NCBI GenBank assembly: GCA_949130485.1
Contig: OX422183.1
Coordinates: 31,714,640 to 31,778,639 of the forward strand
Source: Agelas oroides
Lineage: Eukaryota > Porifera > Demospongiae > Agelasida > Agelasidae
Reading direction: 5' to 3'
Length of the DNA: 64,000 bases
Each line of letters starts with the position of its first letter. Position 1 is the first letter of the stretch. Positions 11,901-19,718 of the stretch are shown in pieces. Below the pieces are notes generated by a model, which did not search any database, was not told where the DNA came from, and worked only from the letters and a program-made list of their open reading frames with translations. Both the position numbers and the translations under genes were made by a program.

Positions 11901-12890
11901 CTAGATGCCTATGTCAAGACATGGCTACAGTTTGTTTTCCCACTCTACATCTGGTTCCTGGTCATCACAATCATAGAACTGAGCCACTACTACACACTTG
12001 CAGCAAGGCTGAGTGGAAGAAATGCAGTGCCAGTCCTGGCTACACTCTTCCTACTTTCTTATGCAAAGCTACTTCGGATTATCATCACTGTATTTCAATC
12101 AACTGAGCTTGAGTACCCTGATAAGTCTGGGAGAAAGATCTGGTTCTATGATGGAAATGTTGACTACTTAAAGGGAAAACACATTCCACTCTTCATAGCT
12201 GCTCTGCTCCTACTCCTCATCTCCCTACCCTACACAACCATCCTCATTTTCATCCAGTACCTCCTGCAAAGGTCCAGTTACAGATCTAGAATGTTGTTTT
12301 GGGTACAGAAACTGAAGCCGCTCTTTGATGCATACACTGGACCCTACAAAGACAGGCATCGTTACTGGACTGGACTACTTCTGCTAGTTCGCATTGTACT
12401 CTTTCTCATATTCTCAATGAACACTCGTGGAAGTGCTAACATTAATCTGCTAGCAATCATTGTTACAGCGCTACTGCTGTTCATGCATGTGGTACTGGTT
12501 GACACTGTCTACAAGACATGGTATCTGAACATTATTGAGTACTCCTTCTTCCTCAACCTCGGTATTTTGGCAGCTGCCACAACAGTCACTACATGGACAC
12601 AAACTGCAGTTGTATACTCATCAGTTAGCATTGCATTAGCTCTTTTCACCCTCATTGTTGTTTTTCATACAGTTACAAAGTTAAAGTCTTCACAGTTATG
12701 CAACTGGATTTTTGTAAACATTGCAAGAAAAGTACAAGTTAAGTTATCCAAACTCAGGTCAGCTCTAAGGAAGCCCTACTGCAAGTGGAGAAGCAACCAG
12801 CCAAGCACTGAGCCAGGAGTAAGCCACTTTTCAGTTGAACTGCGTGAGTCACTGCTAGAATCACATGACTGTTCTGAAAGAACCTTCTGA
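8976..12890 (+). CDS. Beta-helix / multi-pass membrane protein, array copy 2 (intact, 1,304 aa)
   Basis: A single uninterrupted reading frame. Residues 1-20 form a signal peptide ending LLPMVTA before EQFHVIPSS. Residues about 60-640 form an Asn-rich ectodomain with many NxS/T sites. At about 477-570 there are repeated turns (GAAIALFNSSKLVF, GGAILADGS, NGGAVALQNG, NGGALHIEE) like the GGA[I/L] and FxxN units of right-handed beta-helix proteins and chlamydial Pmp repeats. About 656-700 carries a conserved NPTRVCVC...YNVTAYPGETF module. About 783-897 is Cys-rich, with HCPFDYCKPESFDLDLEDPD and CGACQ. From 898 there are roughly eight to nine hydrophobic segments to about 1235, including the motif KPLFDAYTGPYKDRHRYW. 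The tail ends SVELRESLLES. The protein is predicted to be a plasma-membrane surface protein of unknown function. One membrane segment has Glu (VITIIELSHYY) where all the others have Val. Confidence 0.9.
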   Translation: MYFHWIYMLSCLFLLPMVTAEQFHVIPSSDASCPREPCYTLTEVVLNPSQYFTSDTIITFLPGNHKTNATRNLSILIKNVKNISMIGYDHTNNNSKSVIQCTGSLGFAFINITTLKIEKLQFNFCGARFPSKLTVEENFVRLHDFGTKIPLTNNHKVTFYFLQTINVTISEVAISNSTGAGLLGINMLGLSNISQTTLNGNRPNCLIIFLNIPFISEAIPSTALYIEVSHVMFGRTSKFLNWGATGLGIMLAQTTYNVNIRINKFEAYSNMKKYKWCGNLHFVLQNWACHCSVIQVKQIASSSTVNIKDITRIYLNSKTAGSTLPTCNCSQQGEYTVHISEGYFDRVGILVATYSEYCDARIKLQNITVHNSTTVHALFIRGMKSIEFLNVKFTYNNHNKETVLKIHDSNITASGRCHFINNTGHRGVAFLYESNIFFRRESDVKFSENKAQLATVILANKSTMKFQQTAQLVGNQGRVGAAIALFNSSKLVFGEQSYITFLGNHAQLQGGAILADGSTIIVEANTTILFMENEAYNGGAVALQNGAKIMLKSHSRIMFRRNHAQYNGGALHIEEPTFKFKSYLNIYRLRCFFQLSPKISPQAIPSLIFSNNTADSAGSSLYGGWVNFCTTSIGKVFNTVFHFQESAQQLSTVSSNPTRVCVCREDLPDCSIIHYNVTAYPGETFQISAVAVGQMNGTVPFIVQSRFATVNSSSPPQMKPLQKTQSVRKACTNLTYTIMSNNQNEEMILTVEKLDKLPTQYIIQNPIGKINSLIFTDLHLHVQLNPCPLGFMLDNSSCICHPQLQQHGIKCNNDTQTVYRQSPKWITTTFVNTSQYGVLVHNHCPFDYCKPESFDLDLEDPDEQCAFYRSGILCGACQHNRSHVFGTSTCRECSSLWTLLWVPLIALAGIALVVVLIVLNLTVSVGTINGLIFYANIVRANHATFFPPNTTNSFLSWFIAWINLDLGIETCFYNGLDAYVKTWLQFVFPLYIWFLVITIIELSHYYTLAARLSGRNAVPVLATLFLLSYAKLLRIIITVFQSTELEYPDKSGRKIWFYDGNVDYLKGKHIPLFIAALLLLLISLPYTTILIFIQYLLQRSSYRSRMLFWVQKLKPLFDAYTGPYKDRHRYWTGLLLLVRIVLFLIFSMNTRGSANINLLAIIVTALLLFMHVVLVDTVYKTWYLNIIEYSFFLNLGILAAATTVTTWTQTAVVYSSVSIALALFTLIVVFHTVTKLKSSQLCNWIFVNIARKVQVKLSKLRSALRKPYCKWRSNQPSTEPGVSHFSVELRESLLESHDCSERTF

Positions 12891-13037
12891 CAAGTAGTTG
12901 TGTACTACGCATTGTTTTTACAAGAGAAACGTTCCTATCACCTTAACAGTTAATAGACACTGATAACATCATGTTGAGTTTGTATACAACAAGTTATTGG
13001 CAAACAATATGTTGCAGAGTGTGAACCGTTTCACAAT
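12891..13037. other. 3' flank of array copy 2
   Basis: A short 3' region conserved after most copies (CAAGTAGTTGTGTACTA..., ...GAGTGTGAACCGTTTCACA). It ends at the Crypton-like insertion point. Confidence 0.5.
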
Positions 13038-13080
13038 TATATTTTGTTGCACATCATAATACAATTTTCTAATGCAACAA

Positions 13081-13160
13081 ATGTCATGTTGCACCGGATG
13101 TCATGTTGCATCGGATGTCATGTTGCACCGGAAGTCATGTTGCACCGGATGCAATGTTGG
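13081..13160. repeat. 17-bp direct repeats at one Crypton end
   Basis: About four to five copies of ATGTCATGTTGCACCGG with single-base variants. The equivalent lies at 49230-49309. Confidence 0.85.
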
Positions 13161-13244
13161 AAATGTATCGAGGGCAAGTAGCTACACACAAGCGTAAACA
13201 TAAAATGTAATAACATTTTATACAGTGATAGTGAAGCAGTTTAG

Positions 13245-14724
13245 TTATTGTCTAGGGGAGTAGTTGATGGTGATGTTCTGAATATTTCCTGTGTTGTAGA
13301 AGGCAAATGGCAGACTTGAGGCAGGATCGACAGCATTGAGTGTACGCGACTGCAAGTGGGAGGGGCTGGGGGAGCTGACAACAGTTTGTTTTATATCGAG
13401 GGATTGCGCTTCAAAGTTCTGTCTGGAAGTCAACGATCGAGATACAGCTCGCTTGTGTTGTTCACTAGTCTTCTCGTATCTGCGCAGACACTCAATGCTA
13501 CGGTGGCCTGTAACTTCCTGGACAAGTTTTTCTGGAACACCTGTATTGAATAGAGTCGTTGCTCCAGTCGCTCGGAGTGAATGGTTAGTTTTTGGTTTCA
13601 GACCAGCCTGCTCACACATACGCTTCACCATTGTAGCAAGCTTATTGCGCCCTACTGGGATGTTACAGTACCATTTTTCAGCTTTTGGTGCACCTTTCAC
13701 TGGCTGAAGGTAGAATGCATCGCTGGTGTCGGACGGGAGCTTGGACAGGTAAAAACGGAGAAGTGAGCAGTAGCAGCGCATTCCTGCATCAGCATCGTTG
13801 TATAGAACAACACCCTTGCCGTTCAGATGTAGCTGGCTGAAACCACCCCGAAAGGTCTTAGATCCTCGCTCGACATAGCGGTAGCCGCCTTCGATTTCAA
13901 CAAACTGGGAGCACTTGAGGTTTCTATGTTCCTCTCCACCGCAAAGGCACAGGTTTTTTCCAGTGTAATAGAAAATTGCATTTTGCAGTCCTGTAGGTGA
14001 GTCGGTTGCAAACACACCCTTGTCACAGAAGGTGTCTTCATCCTCTGGTGTGAACGCTTCGTGGTGGCGCACCTCTGCTCCCACTCCCTTTGACAACAGT
14101 TTCTTGAAGACGGTATCACAAGTGGAGTGGAAATCCGAATCGGTGATCTTTAATGTCAAAAATATTGAATGGAGTTTCAGATGTGGTCCTCATGTGTCTC
14201 TGTAGTCCGGACAGTAGCAGTTTGATAGTCTTTGCTGGAAACGGGGAGCCGTCCTCTTTTCTCGTTTCTACTACGTACCGAGACAGGCATTTGTCTAAGG
14301 CGGCTGTGTCAGAAGTCATTAGAATGTCGGCAGTAAATGGAGAGTCGGGGTGCAAGTTGTTGTAAGCAGCTCTCCATGCTTCGAAGTTGTTAAGTGCCCA
14401 GCGGTTGTTGCTCTGTGTGTTTTTCGGCACGACTTCCTTACACGCAGTCACGAGCTCTTCTTCAGAAGCGTCATAAAAGCGTGTCATCTTCGGTGGAGGA
14501 GGGTGGGGCTGCTGTTTTTCTTTTTCGTCATCACAAAAAAATGCGTCAAGGTCCTTTGTGGTTATTCCATCCAGAATGGATTGAATGCAATCCTCAGCAG
14601 TTATTTCACGATTTTCGTCTTGGGAAGACGTCCATTCATGCATCATCAAACAAGCCGGGTCTCCGCATTGGCTGCAATTGCTCACTGTTTCGGCTTCCAT
14701 TGTGCGCGTCGATTTCGTATCCAT
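13245..14724 (-). pseudogene. Crypton-type tyrosine recombinase, 2-bp frameshift
   Basis: Same gene as 49394-50875 but lacking two bases (CT in the plus-strand reading) at about 14136/14137. This splits it into an N-terminal part of about 202 residues and a C-terminal part of about 304 residues. The C-terminal part keeps the catalytic pieces: HSLR (HxxR box), TGHRS and the nucleophile Tyr in LRRYEKTS. Upstream on its own strand a TATATAAA box (14741-14748) lies about 20 bases before the ATG at 14724. The domain resembles the DUF3504 catalytic domain shared by Cryptons and the ZMYM2/QRICH1 family. The C-terminal half could still be made, but a complete recombinase cannot. Confidence 0.85.
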
Positions 14725-14775
14725 GGTACGCGCACACCTCTTTATATACTGAGCTATAACGCATGCGCAACAAGC

Positions 14776-14882
14776 ATGTTATTACATGAGCGGAAGCGCA
14801 ATATCGTTTATGTTGCCCTCAGGTCAACATCAATCCCTCGTGCAACATAAACGATATTGCACTCCCGCTCATGTAATAACAT
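14776..14882. repeat. 41-bp inverted repeat at the Crypton end
   Basis: Arms 14776-14816 and 14842-14882 pair with two mismatches around a 25-bp loop. Each arm ends in ATGTTATTACATGAGCGG or its complement. It lies immediately upstream of the recombinase promoter and reaches the element border. It may be the recombinase recognition site. Confidence 0.85.
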
Positions 14883-14885
14883 ATA

Positions 14886-15818
14886 CTTATTCCATAGCAT
14901 TTTACCATTTTAGAAATGAGTGATGCTTGTATAGATGTAGGATGCTCACTTAATAGCATTTATGTCACTTGGTATTTGGATTGGTTCATTTTCCATCAAA
15001 GCCACACATTTATTACATAGAACTGAGGGTAAGACTTTCAACTGTTATTTATGTTAGTAAAAAGTATAAAGCAAAGCAACATTTTATGTTGGTATGTAAT
15101 TAGCACTCAAGAACTCTCATTCCTAGAAAACCGGAGCAAAGCTACGTATGTACTTAAACATGTTGAGAATGCAGGCGAGTATCAATTGCCATGATTATTT
15201 CTATATTTTCCAGATGAAGAAAGCTCCCGTACTTCCCCTCCACCATTGTGAAGTTAATCTACATACCTACTGCCTGTTCATACCATCAACAAATATGGTT
15301 GGTGGATTTCAAGAACCCATCAGTTTAACAATACAGTACAATCAAAGGACTTTCATGTTCCATACAAACTAACAAATTTCCCAAAGTCTGTTTTCCAACA
15401 ACGGTAGCAGCAGTGTATTCATAACCAAACTACTGCACCTAACAACGGTTATGTGGAAAGATTTCCAAATGTATACACATGTACATGTATACACCATTAA
15501 GAGTAAACAGCTTTGTTTCAGGGGATTATAAGGTGTAAATGAAATCCAATAACCCAGTTTCCCAAAGAAATTGTTTCTTTAACAAAGTATGTTGTATTTA
15601 ATAACTAGCATTTCATTGATAAAAAGAAGTTGACTATAGCACTAATTAATTGTATAAACATTCATGTAGGTTATTAAAAATAAACCAGGTATAAATAAGA
15701 GCATGTACTCTATTTGCCTATAATGTTGGTAGTGGCATGACCAAATTAGAGTGAAGGCAACTACACTATCTTCAAATCAATTCTCAACGGGAGCACTGGA
15801 TCAAGAAGAAACTCCAAA
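14886..15818. promoter_or_regulatory. Upstream region of array copy 3, TATA box 15690-15697
   Basis: Same spacer type as upstream of copy 2. It contains a near-palindrome TATACACATGTACATGTATA at 15472-15491 and a clean TATAAATA about 120 bases before the ATG. No gene. Confidence 0.5.
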
Positions 15819-18800
15819 ATGTATCTCCACTGGATGTACATGTTGCCTTGCCTCTTTCCACTACCCATGGTCACAGCAGAGCAGTTCTATGTCATACCCA
15901 GCAGTGACGCACGTTGCCCCAAGGAGCCTTGTTACACTCTCACTGATGTAGTACTAATCCCATCTCAGTACTTTATATCCAACACAGTCATCACATTTCT
16001 ACCTGGGAACCACAAAACCAATATCACTAGAAATCTTCCAGTGCTGATCAAGGACATGAGAAATATCTCCATGATTGGATATGATTATACCAACAGTGAC
16101 TCAAAGAGTGTGATCCAATGTACAGGACCACTAGGATTTGCATTCATAAATGTCACCACACTCAAGATTGCAAGACTAAGTTTCATATCCTGTGGAGCAT
16201 TTATTTCCTCCGAGTTCACAATTGAAGAGAATGTTGTGTACCCTCATGACTTTGAAACCTTCCTACAAATGTCCAAGGTCACAATTTACTTCAAGCAAAC
16301 AATTAACACAACCATCACTGAGGTGGCCATAAGCTTATCCACAGGAGCTGGACTATTAGGAATCAATATTATTGGATATTCTAATATCTCTCAGTCTACC
16401 TTCAGTTACAACAAACCAAACTGCTTGATCATTTTTCTGGATCTTCCCTCCGCCTCACCGTCAACTGCTCTCAACATTAAAGATTCACATGTGATGTTTG
16501 GAATGCCACCAAACCATTCACAAAATATTGAATGGGGTGCTAGTGGACTTTGCATTATGCTAACACAGATTACATACCGAGTTCACGTTTATGCAAGCAA
16601 TATTACGACACACAACAACATAAAGTGGCATGTGAGCGGTAATCTCTATTTCTTCATTGAAAACTGGAAATGTCACTGCTCAGTGATTCTAGCCAAACAA
16701 ATTCTAAGTTTGAATAGAATAGAGGGATGGGATGAAAATCGAATACGTATAAAGCCTAAGCGCAATTTCCATCCTTGCAGCTGTTCAAAACCACCTAAAG
16801 AGGAATACACAGTGTACTTTTCAGATATTAGCTTTATTAAGGTGGGCTTAACAGTAAAGTCAGAAGAAGAATATTGTCATTTTAGAATAAGACTGCAGAA
16901 CATTACTGTGCTGAATAGCAAACCCTACGCACTTTACATTATAGGCATGCGGTACATGGAAATGCAAGATTTGAAATTAGCCTATAATTATAGAAAAGTA
17001 TTCATACAGTACAGCAACATCACAGCTTCAGGAAGATGTCACTTCATTTACAACAAAGGATACCCAAGTGCAATGTACTTAGACAAAAGCACCATATCTT
17101 TCAATGGAGAAGTTAAATTCATTGGAAATAATCACAAATTCAATCCCAATACATTCAAATTACCAGCCATTCGAAGTAAGGTACATTGGGCCGCTGTAAT
17201 TCTTACAAACAAGTCTATGATGAAGTTTCAACAAACAGCAGAGTTAGTGATAAATGGAGGCAATATAGGTGGTGCTTTAATATTATATGGTAGTTCTCAA
17301 TTGATTGTTGGGGAGAAAAGTAATGTCACCTTCGTAAGAAATTATGCCCAGGAGTATGGAGGTGCTATATTAGTTGATAAATCAACAATAGTCGTGGAAT
17401 CAGAAGCAAGGATGAAATTCACAGAAAATACAGCATACAATGGTGGAGCAATAGCATTGCAAAATGGTGCAAGAATTATGTTGGAATCACACAGTCAAAT
17501 CACCTTTGAACGAAACCATGCTCGACAATATGGAGGTGCCTTGTATGTAGAAGAACCAACACTTGATTCCATATTTACTTACGATCTATATACAATTCAA
17601 TGCTTTTTCAAGCTGCCATCACAATTAGAAGCAACTCCAAGTTTTGTATTTGTAAACAACACTGCTAATTCTGCTGGTAGCATCCTCTATGGTGGGTGGG
17701 TTGAGTTTTGTACCAACAATAGAGGTAAACCAGGTGTTCTGGCTTTCAATGAAACATTTCACTTTCAAGAAGTTGAATCAGCAGTATCTTCTAATCCCAC
17801 AAGGGTTTGTGTATGCATCAATAAAATTCCTGACTGCAGTATCACAAAGTACAATGTAACAGCCTATCCTGGTGAGTCATTTCAAATCTTTGCTGTTGCA
17901 GTGGGACAGATGCTTGGAACTGTACCATTTACAGTAAAGACTAGGTTTAATGCAGTCAACTCCAGTAGCAGATCACAACTGAAACCATTGCAGAAGACAC
18001 AGAGCGTCAGAAGAACTTGTACAAGCTTAATTTACACCATCATATCAAGTCACCAAAGTGAAAATTTAATACTGACAGTAGACAAACTTGACAAGCAAGC
18101 GACCCAACTTGTACTCCAATATCAAAACAAAAATAAACTCCCACTTGTATTGAAGGATCTTCATTTACATATCCATCTAAATCCTTGCCCACTTGGTTTT
18201 GTGTTGGACAACTCTTCATGCATCTGCCACCCCCAATTACAACTAAATGACATTAACTGTAACATTGACACTCAAAAGGTGAACAGAAAATCTTCAATGT
18301 GGATCAATGCAACATTTACAAATGGTTCACAAAATGGAGTCCTAGTCCATGAGCACTGTCCATTTGACTACTGTAAGCCTGAGAGCTTTGATCTTGACTT
18401 GGAGGACCCAGATGAGCAGTGTGCATTCCATCGTTCTGGCATCCTCTGTGGAGCATGTCAGCACAACCTCAGTCACGTCTTTGGAACATCTGAATGTAGG
18501 GAATGCTCAAGTATGTGGGCTTTGCTTTGGGTTCCAGTCACTGCCTTAGCTGGGTTAGTTCTAGTGGTGTTTTTGATCGTGCTAAACCTCACTGTATCTG
18601 TGGGAACAATCAATGGACTTATCTTCTATGCTAACATAGTGAGAGCCAACCATGCTACTTTCTTCCCTCCCAGCACAACAAACTCATTCTTCAGCTGGTT
18701 CATAGCCTGGATCAACTTAGACCTCGGCATTGAGACCTGTTTCTACAATGGGCTAGACGCATACGTCAAAACATGGCTACAATTTGCTTTCCCACTCTAC

Positions 18801-19718
18801 ATCTGGTTCCTGGTCATCACAATCATAGTACTGAGCCACTACTACACACTCGCAGCAAGGCTGAGTGGCAGAAATGCAGTGCAAGTTCTGGCGACACTCT
18901 TTCTCATATCCTATGCAAAGTTACTTCGAATCATCATTACTGTATTCCAATCAACTCAGCTTGAGTACCCTGATAAGTCTATGAGGAAGGTCTGGCTCTA
19001 TAATGGAAATGTTGACTACTTAAAGGGAAAACACATTCCACTCTTCATAGCTGCTCTGCTCCTACTTCTCATCTCCCTTCCTTACACAGTCGTCCTCATT
19101 TTCATCCAGTACCTTCAACACTGGTCCAGTTACAGCGTGCTCTTCTGGGTAAAGAAACTGAAGCCACTCTTTGATGCATACACTGGACCCTACAAAGACA
19201 AGCACCGTTACTGGACTGGACTGCTCCTGCTAATTCGCATTATACTCTTCCTCGTATTCTCCATGAACACTCGTGGAAGTACTAACATCAATCTGCTGGC
19301 AATCATTGTAACAGTGCTGCTGTTGTTGGCACTAGCTGGTAATGTCTATAAGACATGGTATTTGAATGCCATTGAGTATTCCTTCTTCTTCAACCTTGGT
19401 GTCTTGGCATCCGCCACATTCTACACAACAGTCACTGGGCAAGGCCAAATAGCACTTGCATATACTTCAGTTAGCATTGCTTTTGCTACATCCATAATCA
19501 TTGTCGTGTTCCACATGTTCATGAAATTTAAATTCACGCAGTTATCCGACTCGATTTCGGCAAATGTTCTAAAGAGAGTGAAAGCTAAAGTATCTGAACT
19601 TGATTCAGTTCTAAGGAAGCCCTGCTACAAGCGGAGAAAACACCACAACACTCAGCCAGGAGTAAGCCATAACTCAGTTGAGCTGCGTGAATCACTACTG
19701 GAGTACTGCTCTCAATGA
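15819..19718 (+). CDS. Beta-helix / multi-pass membrane protein, array copy 3 (intact, 1,299 aa)
   Basis: Same layout as the other copies: a signal peptide ending FPLPMVTA before EQFYVIPSS, an Asn-rich beta-helix-like ectodomain with GGAL, GGAI and GGAIALQNG turns, the Cys-rich block HCPFDYCKPESFDLDLEDPD, and eight to nine membrane segments. The ectodomain differs strongly from copy 2 in the first 450 residues, for example a unique stretch NNHKFNPNTFKLP. The membrane half is nearly the same. The tail diverges (KRRKHHNTQPGVSH, ending ESLLEYCSQ) and groups with the copy at 57618, which ends ESLLEYCADD. Its recent duplicate at 51970 is broken. Function unknown. Confidence 0.9.
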   Translation: MYLHWMYMLPCLFPLPMVTAEQFYVIPSSDARCPKEPCYTLTDVVLIPSQYFISNTVITFLPGNHKTNITRNLPVLIKDMRNISMIGYDYTNSDSKSVIQCTGPLGFAFINVTTLKIARLSFISCGAFISSEFTIEENVVYPHDFETFLQMSKVTIYFKQTINTTITEVAISLSTGAGLLGINIIGYSNISQSTFSYNKPNCLIIFLDLPSASPSTALNIKDSHVMFGMPPNHSQNIEWGASGLCIMLTQITYRVHVYASNITTHNNIKWHVSGNLYFFIENWKCHCSVILAKQILSLNRIEGWDENRIRIKPKRNFHPCSCSKPPKEEYTVYFSDISFIKVGLTVKSEEEYCHFRIRLQNITVLNSKPYALYIIGMRYMEMQDLKLAYNYRKVFIQYSNITASGRCHFIYNKGYPSAMYLDKSTISFNGEVKFIGNNHKFNPNTFKLPAIRSKVHWAAVILTNKSMMKFQQTAELVINGGNIGGALILYGSSQLIVGEKSNVTFVRNYAQEYGGAILVDKSTIVVESEARMKFTENTAYNGGAIALQNGARIMLESHSQITFERNHARQYGGALYVEEPTLDSIFTYDLYTIQCFFKLPSQLEATPSFVFVNNTANSAGSILYGGWVEFCTNNRGKPGVLAFNETFHFQEVESAVSSNPTRVCVCINKIPDCSITKYNVTAYPGESFQIFAVAVGQMLGTVPFTVKTRFNAVNSSSRSQLKPLQKTQSVRRTCTSLIYTIISSHQSENLILTVDKLDKQATQLVLQYQNKNKLPLVLKDLHLHIHLNPCPLGFVLDNSSCICHPQLQLNDINCNIDTQKVNRKSSMWINATFTNGSQNGVLVHEHCPFDYCKPESFDLDLEDPDEQCAFHRSGILCGACQHNLSHVFGTSECRECSSMWALLWVPVTALAGLVLVVFLIVLNLTVSVGTINGLIFYANIVRANHATFFPPSTTNSFFSWFIAWINLDLGIETCFYNGLDAYVKTWLQFAFPLYIWFLVITIIVLSHYYTLAARLSGRNAVQVLATLFLISYAKLLRIIITVFQSTQLEYPDKSMRKVWLYNGNVDYLKGKHIPLFIAALLLLLISLPYTVVLIFIQYLQHWSSYSVLFWVKKLKPLFDAYTGPYKDKHRYWTGLLLLIRIILFLVFSMNTRGSTNINLLAIIVTVLLLLALAGNVYKTWYLNAIEYSFFFNLGVLASATFYTTVTGQGQIALAYTSVSIAFATSIIIVVFHMFMKFKFTQLSDSISANVLKRVKAKVSELDSVLRKPCYKRRKHHNTQPGVSHNSVELRESLLEYCSQ

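Larger units (their letters stand above)
13038..14885 (-). mobile_element. Crypton-like tyrosine-recombinase element, copy 1
   Basis: Compared with spacers that lack it (26530-26590 and 41830-41880), about 1.84 kb is inserted between TTTCACAATTATA and TATACTTATTCC. The element carries one minus-strand gene for a tyrosine recombinase. TATA stands at both borders (13038-13041 and 14882-14885), as expected for a short recombination core rather than a transposase-made duplication. One end has about five 17-bp repeats, the other a 41-bp inverted repeat. The whole element recurs at 49187-51036 because the block containing it was duplicated. Confidence 0.8.

Noticed and set aside
8976-12890. Bacterial origin of the Pmp-like repeats by horizontal transfer
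   Set aside because: GGA[I/L]/FxxN turns are a general feature of beta-helix folds; signal peptide, N-glycosylation sites and multi-pass half are eukaryotic in style.
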